A DNA stretch of 64,000 nucleotides from Salminus brasiliensis (lineage: Eukaryota > Chordata > Actinopteri > Characiformes > Bryconidae): contig NC_132897.1 of the NCBI RefSeq assembly GCF_030463535.1, positions 6,634,821 to 6,698,820 of the forward strand. Reading direction: 5' to 3'. The notes below the pieces were generated by a model. That model ran no database searches and was not told where the DNA came from. It was given only the letters and a program-made list of their open reading frames with translations. The position numbers and the translations under genes were made by a program. Below, in pieces: positions 11,691 to 21,659 of this stretch; within the stretch, counting starts at the first letter, position 1, and every line of letters begins with the position of its first letter.

Positions 11691-11925
11691 TTGACCTCGG
11701 TTGCACTCAGTTGCCGCAGTTCAATCAGTTTGTAATGTCTGGGGCCAAAGTTTAGTGCATGTAGGTCCTGTAAGTGTGTACGAGAGCAGTGAAGAAACTG
11801 AAGCAGGCAGCTGTAATGTAATGCACTCGGGCCTCACCGCTCTAATGATGATGATGCTAATGAGGGGTTAGAGAGGGCAGCAGCTTACACAGCGAGTCTC
11901 TCTCTCTTCCCTACTCTCTTTTACA

Positions 11926-11947
11926 AACACACACACACACACACACA
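11926..11947. repeat. CA microsatellite
   Basis: Ten to eleven CA units after a CT-rich stretch. Confidence 0.9.
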
Positions 11948-12562
11948 GTAATGCTGATGACGGTAATGAGTGTGTGTGGAGGGCAGGAGGTTATGCAGTA
12001 GGGTCTGTTGGGAGTGCGTTCTGAGCTGTCGTCATGAACACGGTCAGCAGGGAGTCTCTCATCTCAAGGTGAATCACTGTGTGTGTGTGTGTGTGAGTGT
12101 TTGAACTTCTCCAGACCAACAGCTTGCTTCCAGCTTGTGTGTAGAAACATAAACAAAGGGGTGTTTTCCAGTCCAGTTACTCCCACAGACATGGCCTTGT
12201 ATGTGTCTGTGTGTTTTTGCGTGAGTGTGTATGTGTATATACACTGTCATTTAAAATTTGACATTTTCCATACTGTAAAACCAGTGTATTAAATGATTTC
12301 ATAAATTTATAAATAATTAGGACAATGTTAAAAGCTGAAAAAATGAAAATGAGCTTGAGATAATTCTAATATTACTGAGAAACTGAACAGAATCAAGAAG
12401 AGAGTTATGATTAAACACTTAAAAACCACAAGGTAGGTATGAGAAACATTAAGTAAACAGAAATAGATAATGTGCTTTAAAGAATAGTTGAAATATTGAA
12501 TAAAATGTCTACTACCACTACACTACAGACACCTCTGCTGCAATGTTCTGTTGGATATACAC

Positions 12563-12907
12563 AATATAGACAAAAGTATTGGGACACCTGCTCATTTATG
12601 GTTTCTTCGAAAATCAAGGGTATTAAAAAAGCTTATCCTGCTTTTGTTAGAGTAACTGTCTGTACTGGTAGTGAGGTCAGGATGTTGGATGATCACCACC
12701 CTACCTCATCCCCTACTTATTCCAAAATACTGGATGGAGCACCTCCATCATTTCAGAGAACACAGTTCCACTACTCCGCAGCTTAATGCTGGGGGGCTTT
12801 ATACCCCTCTAGACCACACCTGGCATTAGGCACAGTGCCAGTAGGTTCATATTTATCTGCTCTAAGAGTCCTATTCTATTGGCAGTGTACTAGTCTATAT
12901 CAAGGTG
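12563..12907 (-). mobile_element. Non-autonomous Tc1-type copy abutting a TA array
   Basis: ATAGACAAAAGTATTGGGAC at the left; internal GGGGGGCTTTATACCCCTCT and GCACAGTGCCAGTAGGTTCAT are inverted relative to the 9117 copy. The far end enters a 49-bp TA repeat. Confidence 0.78.

Positions 12908-12910
<3 letters not shown>

Positions 12911-12959
<49 letters not shown>
12911..12959. repeat. TA microsatellite
   Basis: About 24 uninterrupted TA units at the transposon end. Confidence 0.97.
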
Positions 12960-12960
<1 letters not shown>

Positions 12961-13065
12961 GTATTTGTAGGTGTGCGTGTGTATTATAAATATTTTGTCT
13001 TGTGTGTTAATTTTGTATGCACCTATACACACAAGCAAAAAAAGAGTGGTATGTGTGTGTCTACA

Positions 13066-13066
<1 letters not shown>

Positions 13067-13111
<45 letters not shown>
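13067..13111. repeat. GT microsatellite
   Basis: About 20 GT units. Confidence 0.97.
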
Positions 13112-13113
<2 letters not shown>

Positions 13114-13570
13114 CCAGTTCAGCTAATTGTCAGGCAATCCCTCTCCTGGATGGTGTCCTGCTCCCTGATGGTTTAAACCCGGCTGTTTGTTCAGAGCGCC
13201 TGTCAGCCTTCATGTTGCTCAGATAGTAAACACAAGCCTCAGTCACAGCATTGGCCCCCTAGCTCTCACCCCCGTCACAACCTGACAATGCACCTGTTCT
13301 TCAGCCAACAGCCCTCCTTTATCACTCAGTACAGGTTTAACTCCACTTAAATTAGAGGACGCTGTAACTACTACAGACTATAGACCTTTACAGCTATGTG
13401 TCATTTTGTGGTCGGCGTGATGCTCAATATAAGGAACTGCCCAAATTATAAGCTGTTGTTTTTAGGAAAATGAGTTCTGTAAAACCTCCATAAACCTTTA
13501 TAGCTGGCCTTTTCTGGGACATGTTATGATTTCAAACTTGAACCATACCAAAGAATTGTATTTATGATAA

Positions 13571-13880
13571 CAGTGGCTGTATGTGGTGGTCCTGCTATCT
13601 TTTTGGATGCCTAAATATTTGTTTACCTGTTCTTGTGTTGGGGGTTATGTACCTGTTCTGGGAGGGTGAGGATCTGCACATGCCACCTCTGACACATGCG
13701 CATGCAGCCACCGCCTTATTTCAAACTGTCACAGATACTCTGATACATTGGCTAACAGATGCCCATGCTGGACAGCATCATGCTAAAGTGATGTTGGGAG
13801 ATAAAGAAAAACGTACCCACCCAGACAGAGTAAGGCCAATTATTCTCTCTTGGGCTCGAGCTGCTGATTGTCACCTTTAC
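13571..13880 (+). repeat. Dispersed fish repeat (SINE-like), copy 1
   Basis: Contains GACACATGCGCATGCAGCCACCGCC, CATTGGCTAACAGATGCCCATG and CCACCCAGACAGAGTAAGGCC, in the order shared with 14860-15060, 35188-35525 and 51400-51690. I recall the full family ending in a tRNA-like segment, but that end is missing here. Confidence 0.65.
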
Positions 13881-13897
13881 ATCAGTGATAAAACACA

Positions 13898-14275
13898 CAG
13901 CCAGACAGACAGACTAGACTGACAGATAGATAGACAGATAGACAGACAGCTGACTGGACAGATAGACAAACAGATAGATAGACAGACAGACAGATAGATA
14001 GATTTGACAGACAGACAGACAGACGAGCAGAAAGACAGATAGATAGACAGATGGACAGACAGCTGACTTGACAGATAGACAAACAGACAGACGAAGTGGC
14101 AGAAAGACAGATAGATAGATAGATAGACAGACAGACAAAGGGGCAGAAAGACAGATAGATAGATAGATAGATAGATAGACAGACAGACAAAGGGGCAGAA
14201 AGACAGATAGATAGATAGATAGACAGATAGACAGACGGGCAGAAAGACAGATAGATAGATAGACAGACATACAGC

Positions 14276-14306
<31 letters not shown>

Positions 14307-14331
14307 CAGATAGACAGACAGACGGGCAGAA

Positions 14332-14418
<87 letters not shown>

Positions 14419-14427
14419 TAGATAGAT
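13898..14427. repeat. GACA/GATA tetranucleotide array
   Basis: About 530 bp of GACAGACAGATAGATA repeats with GGGCAGAAAGACAGAT spacers every 35-60 bp. It is the complementary strand of the CTGT/CTAT type seen at 1.8 and 44.5 kb. Long minus-strand frames (Ser/Leu/Tyr/Cys-rich) are artefacts. Confidence 0.95.
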
Positions 14428-14829
14428 TAGGACACTGTATATATGCCTCTGTCACAGTATATTCCCCAGCGCTGCGACACTGGCTATGTGCCCGGCACTG
14501 AGCCATTACACACTGAAACAAAATGATGCATTTCAGCATGAATAAAATATGACATCAACACTGAACACAATTATTGTTTCTGATAGGTAAATAAACTAAA
14601 AGACAGATCTGTGTTGACGGAAATGTTTTTATCTAGTCACCGCATTAACTTTTCACTTCCGATACTTTAATATTATTTAATAAATTTTGGTAATAGAAGT
14701 TTCCAATAACACTTTTGGCTGGCCAGTCGGACATTGGCTTTTTAAGGGGTTAAAGTGCATCCATATATTGAAAATTTGTTCTACAGGACAAGTGTGCTGA
14801 GCTAACAGTAGTGAGGTGTGGAGAACCCT

Positions 14830-15060
14830 TCTTTAGTAACAGTGGCTTGATGTAGATAGTCCGACCTTCTGTTTGGATGCTTAAAGTGTTGTTTGCCTTT
14901 ATTTATTTATTTATTTATTTATTGCTATGTAGATAGCAAATTACCCAACCCACTCTAGTATTTTCAACCTATCACGGGTGATACCCCGACACTGGGCGGG
15001 TGAGGACTGACACAAGCCCCCTCCTACACGTACTACCATCCACTGCCTCTTTTGAACTGC
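14830..15060 (+). repeat. Dispersed fish repeat (SINE-like), copy 2
   Basis: AATTACCCAACCCACTCTAG, then ACCCCGACACTGGGCGGGTGAGG and CACTGCCTCTTTTGAACTGC. Its upstream part (AACAGTGGCT...TTTGGATGC) is also shared with 13573-13605, so the family extends further left. It contains a short ATTT repeat at 14900-14922. Confidence 0.65.
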
Positions 15061-15064
15061 AGCT

Positions 15065-15475
15065 GATATTGCAATTCAGGAGGAAATGTTACCTGCCTGA
15101 CTGCATTGTGCCACTTGTAAAGTTTGGTGGAGGAGGGATAATGCTATAAGATTGTTTCCCAGGGGTTGGCCTATAGGTCCCTTAGTTCCAATGAAGGCTA
15201 ATCTTAATGCTTCAGCATACTGAGACATTTTTGACAATCTTTTTCTCGGCCTGCACAGAACCCTAACCTCAACCCCATCAAACACCTTTGGGATGAACTG
15301 GAACGGAGATTGCGAGCCAGGCTCTCTCATCCAACATCAGTCTCTGACCTCAGATATGCTCTTCTGGATGAATGGGCAAAAGTTCCGTCAGACACACTCC
15401 AATAGCTTGTAGAAATTCTTTCCAGAAGAGTGGAATAAGCTGATAGAGCAGCAAAGGGGAGACCAAATATTTAGA
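15065..15475 (+). mobile_element. Tc1-like transposase remnant (3' part)
   Basis: AACCTCAACCCCATCAAACACC reads N-L-N-P-I-K-H, the Tc1 DDE signature N-P-I-E with E changed to K, followed by LWDELERRLRARLSHP-like sequence. Interrupted by a stop near 15402 and without a left end. Dead element. Confidence 0.72.
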
Positions 15476-15599
15476 CATAATATCTAGATGTCTTACTATG
15501 TCAATATATTGTATTACCAAAATGGTTCAACCATTGTTGAGTCAAATAACACTTTTCCAGAACTATACTATAACTAATACAAGGTCTTGATAATCGCCA

Positions 15600-15850
15600 T
15601 CAGGTAAAAATGGGCCAGTCCAATTTTTTTTGTAGGCCAGGGTCATGATTTTGCATTTGAAGGGCAGGTACAGAAGGCCAGTGAAGAGAAGTAAAGGAAT
15701 GACAGGGCTTACAAGTCATTCTGCTGTGCTCTGGATCTGAGGCACCCATAGGTACAAGACCAGAGAATAGATGATTGCAGTAGTTGAACCGGACTGTGGA
15801 GGTAAGTGTAGGCGGCCTAATACAGCTATTACCTATAACACATAGAGTCA
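15600..15850 (+). repeat. Dispersed repeat, possibly a retroelement 3' end
   Basis: TTTGAAGGGCAGGTACAGAAGGCCAGTG and ATTGCAGTAGTTGAACCGGACTG resemble a common fish repeat. A second degraded piece (GACAGCTACAGAAGGCTACAGTG) lies at 16971-17030. Confidence 0.5.
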
Positions 15851-16297
15851 TGCAGAGTCCCTGCTTATCATTCTGATGATGAAAAGATGAAGATGTTTAG
15901 GTGGAAGGAAGATCATAAGGATGTTTCTTCTATCTAGTCAGTTGATTTACTGGTGCACAGCAGTATTAAAACTCTTCCCAGTAATGGGGACAGTACTATG
16001 TCCTGACAGTATAACTGTACATAAGGCTTCCTTCTGACAACAACAGTAAATCATAGGTGAACTGATAGGTGAACTCTGCTATAATCCTTGCTCTCTGCTT
16101 CCTCCAATAAAGTGGCGGAACGCACACATGGGTATGAGAAGTTAATATACCTTCAGAGTGCAGCCTCCCCCTGCGAGCAGGGTTAAGTGCACCAATAAAA
16201 CCAAAAAGACCAGCACTGCTTTTTAGCTGAAACTCAGTGTCCAACTAGGAGGGGTGGGTGGAGGGAGCATAGTGTGGCTGAAGACAGGAAAACACCA

Positions 16298-16376
16298 TAT
16301 GTCCAAATGTTTGTGGACACTCATTGTAATGAATGCATTAGCAACTTTAACTGCAGCCATTGCTGACACATCATAA
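16298..16376 (+). mobile_element. Left-end fragment of the Tc1-type family
   Basis: GTCCAAATGTTTGTGGACAC, then GAATGCATTAGCAACTTTAA and CATTGCTGACACATCAT; broken off after about 80 bp. Confidence 0.7.
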
Positions 16377-16802
16377 TGTTTAATTTGCATTATGATTCAG
16401 TGCCATATCTTGTATATTGACGTAGCCTAGTAGTCATATAAACATTTTATGTAGTCAAATACAATTCAGTATATTTTAACTATGTTTATTGTCAGTTTGC
16501 ACACTGAACTGGACCAGTTATTAATAGCGAATACTCTAAATAAATCTTTCTTTCATTCTTTTCAGAGAATGCTTAAAAAATGATAAATTGCACCTTAATA
16601 AAAAGAGCTTAAAACTCAACTCATAGTGTCACTTGACATTACTGCTATGATCTATCTCTTTTTTAGTGCGATAATGGTGCGTAGAGATGCAGAGTGCCTC
16701 TCTGTCAGTGACCTTTAAGTAAAATTTCATAGAGTTAATAGAGAACTCTAAATAGCCACAGCTGCTGCATTAATTTGACAAACATGAAATTTTACCTGTA
16801 TG

Positions 16803-16805
<3 letters not shown>

Positions 16806-16839
<34 letters not shown>
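16806..16839. repeat. CT microsatellite
   Basis: About 16 CT units. Confidence 0.96.
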
Positions 16840-16841
<2 letters not shown>

Positions 16842-17514
16842 GCATTTGAAGATCCCTTTAACTAGGGCTTAAAGGGCTTAAAGGGCTGTAGATACACACC
16901 AGGCCCTGACTATTTCCTCAGGTTTTTTGGTCCTGGCTTTGTTGGCCTGTCAGGGTTTTTTAAATCTGATGGACAGCTACAGAAGGCTACAGTGTAGAGA
17001 AGTAAAGAAGTGACATTGCTGACAAGTCCCTTTTTAAAGCCGCCATGTGATTTTACATTTTTCTCTGGCGTTTTCTTCTCCGAACCCTGTTCTACTCTGA
17101 GTCGCTAAGTGTAATTGTATCGTTTCCAATGTAGGAGAGAAATTGAAAACAACCAGAGTGCACCATAAAGACAGACACAAACTAGTGTCTTGTTATCGTG
17201 AGGTTTTGGAGTAATGTCCTTTTTCCGTAACACATTAGTTTAACGATGGCCGTATACAGTAAGTAAGTAAGGCTTACTACAAAGATGCACTTGCTCTGAC
17301 TCTGTAATCTCTACTCGTAATAAATGGCTGTGTATTGAAACTAAACACAAGGTCAGCCTAGTAGTAAAATAAAGAGTTGGTGAAAATGAAATAATTGTCA
17401 ATAGTTTATCAGTTATAGGTCCGGATAAGTCAGCCCATTAATGACCTCTGTTCTACAGCATTGCTCAACACTGTCGTAGCATCTTTATTTTTAATAGTGT
17501 AATTCTACCCTGAC

Positions 17515-17800
17515 TATAAAGGCACCCAGTTCTTCACTGAATGTTCTCCAGGTTTTCTCTTGCCTTCAGGTTGTCTCACAGTACCTCCCTGTATTTTGAA
17601 ACCATCCATCCTTCGTTTTGGACAAGATGCCCAGCACTGAGGAAAAACATCTCCACAACATGATGCTTGGTGGAACACTGAGACTGCTGAGATTGATGAG
17701 ATTAACATTGTTGAAGGAGTTGGAGCCCTTACTAGAAGCAGATCTTATCCAAGGCCTTTTCATTTCCATACACAGTGTGTTTCATCAGATGGAACATCTT
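17515..17800 (-). mobile_element. Tc1-like transposase fragment
   Basis: The minus strand reads PPSIMLWRCFSSVLGILSK, matching the Tc1 GGSIMLWGCFS core, then KTKDGWFQNTG. No ends visible; frames are broken. Confidence 0.6.
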
Positions 17801-18281
17801 GTCCATGCATGACATCTGTGACGACATTATGGTCCTTGGGTGCTACAGTATCTCAGGGACTGTACTGTATGGTCATATATGTAGCCTTCGCTCTGTGTGT
17901 GTGTGTTTTTATGCGTGTGTGTGAGTGTGTACTGGGGCTAAGAGCACAGCCTTCAGGACCCCTGGACCACATCAATATTACAACACTGGGCCGAGGGCAC
18001 ACAGAGGAGCACATGAAATATTTATCATATCACCTCTCAGTACTCCACCTCCATTCTTGTTCTCACTCTTGCAGGGGTTTTTTCCTGAAAGGACACCTCT
18101 GGGTACCTTGAAGCCTGCCTGGATGACTCGACCTGGATCCAGTCACAGGTTCTTCTTAGAACAATGAGAAAGTTTAGGTGAGGACACGGGCCATTCTTAA
18201 AAAGCACAAATTCTAGGAAAATGTTGGGGGAAATTCTCCTTCTTCGCTGCAGTAACAGCCTCTGCTCTTCTGGAAAGGTTC

Positions 18282-18352
18282 TAGATCTAGAGGGGTATAA
18301 AGCTCCCCAGCATTGAGCTGTGGAGCAGTGGAACTGTGTTCTCAGGAATGAT
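18282..18352 (+). mobile_element. Internal fragment of the Tc1-type family
   Basis: AGAGGGGTATAAAGCTCCCCAGC, then GAGCTGTGGAGCAGTGGAAC, as in the 9117 copy. Confidence 0.7.
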
Positions 18353-18399
18353 GGAAAATGACTGACCTAATTGAAGCAGAGGTCCAGGTAATTGGCTAG

Positions 18400-18960
18400 T
18401 CGTAGGAAAAAAACTTCAGCAGCTTAGATGGGAGAAACTCTGTAAACGACAACTATTGCCTGGGTTCTTCACCAGTCAAAGCTTTATGTGAGAGCGGCAA
18501 AGACAGTGAAACTATAATTCACCTGGAGACACCAATGTCACCTGGAGGAGGAATCTTTGATCTGATGAGACCAAAATTAAGCTTTTTGGCCATCAGACTA
18601 GACACAATGTTTGGGGATCACCACAAACACACCACCCCCGCCGTGAAGCATGGTGGCGGCTGCTTCAATTTACATCCTTCAGAGTAGCCTTTTTGCTGGC
18701 CTCCCTCACTAGTCTCCTTCTTGCACGGTCACTCAATTTGTGAGGACGGCCCATGTGCCATATTCCTTCCATTTCTTAATTATGGATTTAACTAAACTCC
18801 AGGGGATGTTCAGTGAATTTTCTGTATCCATTAGTTAGTTTTTTCTGCTTAATTTCATTATGTTCTCATGGTTCAGCAACTGGACTGCTACCAACTACAG
18901 CACAGTCTTACACCACAGTAAACAACTTGGGAAAGTAATAGGCCGTTAAGAAAGGCAGTA
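18400..18960. mobile_element. Mosaic of degraded Tc1-like fragments
   Basis: 18550-18665 reads in the plus direction GAGACCAAAATTAAGCTTTTTGG and CCCGCCGTGAAGCATGGTGGCGG, the S-D-E-T-K...V-K-H-G-G transposase region. After 18668 the sequence switches to inverted Tc1-like sequence (CTCACTAGTCTCCTTCTTGC, GAGGACGGCCCATG). The join looks like rearrangement or nested insertion. Confidence 0.6.
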
Positions 18961-19740
18961 TATGTGGACATTCCTTCAACTACTATTATACTAAAAAAGT
19001 TAGATCCGTCTGCTTTTCAATTTTGTTTCTGCTGTACTTCAATGACGTCAAAATCAATGTCTTATTTTCTGTCAGCTTATTGAAAATGACTGAAAAACAC
19101 GGCCCAGTAGTGAACTTCAATACTGTAAGTAAAAGCAACCCCCATTTTTTGCTGTTGCGAATTCCCACCCACTAGTTAGGGCTCCCATGATGCTACCAGC
19201 ACTGTTAGAAGCTGCATGTGCTACCTCCAAGACAAACCAGGCACCACATGTTTCCAAACAGATGCTAATAAATAAATTGTATGTAATGGTTATGAGAAAT
19301 ACTCGTTTTACACAACTCTCCACTGATGCAAGTGCATCAGTTTGCTACTAGTCAAATGAATGAAACAGTCAAGTCTATAAACAGTATGTTTTGGGTACGT
19401 TTCAACCCAAACCTGCCTGAAATTGAAGAATGCTATATCAGGAATGCAATCAATAAAATATTAAAGACCCAGATCTTTCCTTGAAGATTTGCCTGAGGCC
19501 AGAGACCCTCTGTTTGGGTCAATACAGCCACCCATACAGCAGCGGGCTGTTCGTCATTGGCACAACACTGACACCTGCAGGATTGTTGAAGGCATTGCAG
19601 ACCCTATTTGAGTCGAATTTATAGTTTTTTTTATTTTTTTTTAGATTGGACCATTGGATACCATTCTTCTCACATATCAGATTACATATCAGATTAATTA
19701 AAAATTAATTATGATAATAAAATAAATACTTTTCTCGTAG
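18961..19740. other. Intergenic, nothing recognised
   Basis: No coding support and no identified repeat; it ends at the CpG-rich block that starts the Sec24-like gene. Confidence 0.45.
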
Positions 19741-19745
19741 TTCGG

Positions 19746-20051
19746 TGACGTCGTACGTTTGCGTGATGCGCGTCGTCAGGCAACGGTGGCTGCAGGTAGC
19801 AAGGCTAACAGTGAAGCAAATGACCACTTTTAAAGCTAAAATTGAACGTTTTTGAGTGAAGAATTCATATTTAAGCATTAGAAATCTGCATAATGCATGT
19901 TTTAGATGAAAACAGTGTTCAAGGATTGAGAAAAGATCGAAAATGAGAGCTCAAAGGGCGAAGGGAAGCTACCGGCTTGATGCGGCCATAGCTTCAGCTG
20001 CTGAAGCATCAGACTGAGCTGAACGCTGCAGCTGCTGCAGCTGCTGCTGAG
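19746..20051 (+). promoter_or_regulatory. Probable promoter and non-coding first exon of the Sec24-like gene
   Basis: CpG dinucleotides cluster here (19741-19790) in otherwise CpG-poor DNA. A CRE/ATF-like TGACGTC lies at 19746-19752. A plausible 5'UTR ends at a donor, GAG|GTGAAT at 20052, and the next acceptor, CTTCCAG at 20280, opens the exon that carries the start ATG. The transcription start is not determined. That ER-coat genes respond to ATF6/XBP1-type sites is known biology; that this motif works is inference. Confidence 0.5.
19943..20017 (+). other. Possible upstream ORF (24 codons) in the 5'UTR
   Basis: An ATG at 19943 opens 24 codons and ends at TGA 20015-20017, inside the inferred non-coding first exon. 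It would be read before the main ATG if transcription starts upstream of it. The alanine-rich peptide resembles nothing I know. Translation is unproven. Confidence 0.3.
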
Positions 20052-20280
20052 GTGAATCCCACTGGTTTGTCCTTTATAGTTAGCTAGTAGTTTTCTGGCG
20101 AATTATGTAACACAGTTAATGGTTTAACATGTCCCTGGGTTTGTACTGTTAGCTGTCAGGCTGTCGTGTCTCTTGTGTCCTCTCCTAAACCTGCTGTTCA
20201 GTCCAATCCCCATTGCTTCTATAGCTGTAACGTTCATTTGATGATCTAACCAGCCTTTTATGGCCCTCTTCTCTTCCAGG

Positions 20281-20609
20281 ATGCTTTTTGCTGTGGAAGA
20301 AGTGAAATAGGAGCTGAACAGGTCCAAAGGGAATGGAGCTTCCAGTCACTGACCCTGCTGACCCCAGCAATGTGCAGCAGCATCAACAGCCGTGGCCTGA
20401 CTGCAGGAGCTGGGCCCCTCTCCCCTCCCCAGCTGGCTCGCCGTCTGAGATGTCCAGCAGTTTTCCTGCATCCTACCACCCCCTCCATCTGAGCTCTTCG
20501 CCTCAGAGCAGACCAGCTAACATGGGCCCAATGTGGCCATTACCTACAGTGGGCCCAGGCTATCCCCAGCAAGCAGCATGCTGGTCTCCATCACAGCCAC
20601 AGTGTAACG
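20281..20609 (+). CDS. Sec24-like: first coding exon (5'UTR 20281-20332, CDS from 20333)
   Basis: The acceptor CTTCCAG ends at 20280 and the donor is CG|GTATGT at 20610 (phase 1). It encodes residues 1-92, a Pro/Ser/Gln/His-rich disordered tail typical of Sec24 N-termini. An in-frame TGA at 20315-20317 supports the ATG at 20333. Confidence 0.85.
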
Positions 20610-21626
20610 GTATGTCAGCCTTTTGCTTTGCACTCACATTTACAGAAAGTCCCATTTTTCTGCATTGGTAGGTCGCATTTATTCTTGGGTATTTTGTTGA
20701 ACTCTGGTCTGCTGGCTTGACAAAATATTAGTTATATCACTGTTACTGTTGCTATTGAAAATGAAGATTAATACCTTTTTAAGCTATTGCACAGCAGTAC
20801 AACAGAATATAACATATTCGACCCATCCATGGTAGAGAACACACACACTTTAATGATTAGGGGCAGTTAGCACACACAGCCAGAGCAGTGGGTACCCACC
20901 ACAGGAGCAATTGGGATTTAGGCCGCCTCAGCCAGGAATGCTGAGGGAGGAGAAAGGGCTCTTTCTGCACTCCCCCACTTCCAGGGTCCAGGGGCTTGTA
21001 CTAGTTACCTTCCATTCCCAAGCCTACTTCTCTAACCTTTAGGCCAATAACGTAATAATGCAATAATAATATAATAATAATAATAAAGTTGCTATTCAAA
21101 TCAAGATTGTACAGAACTTGAATTTTCTTGTTCCTGGGCTCCCCCCTATAGTCGGAAAATAGGATACACGAGAGTAGGACACAATTGCATGCGTTTCTGG
21201 ACATCTGAGAGATACAGAAAGGCATTGATAGTGAAAGAAGCCTGTGGACTGATGCACAAACTGAGTCAGTATTGTGTGAAACCCTGTAATATTGCCCTAC
21301 CACCTCAGTCCATATGTGTCTTTCACTTCAGATGCTGGTTCTGTGTCTCCCAGCTTGCCAACAAATGCATGTTTATAGCTGTTCATAAGTGGGAGCTCAT
21401 AGTGCATCACTTGTATGTGTAGTTAGAAGCTTGAAAGAAGCTTGATGCTGGGTGCTGAGCTTGACTGTTGCGTTACAGGTGGAACTGCGTTCCATGGTTC
21501 ATTACAATATCCAGTAAAATCCCTATAATAATAAATATTTTATATAAAATAAATGTTTGTTCATTTCTGTGGCTATTAAATTTGTTCAGTGATCAATCAA
21601 TTTCATTATCTTGCGTCAAATACATG

Positions 21627-21659
<33 letters not shown>

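Noticed and set aside
13877..14539. 220-residue minus-strand frame
   Set aside because: It is the GACA/GATA array read through; no non-repeat domain.
15996..16244. 82-residue minus-strand frame
   Set aside because: No splice context or domain; surrounded by repeat-derived sequence.
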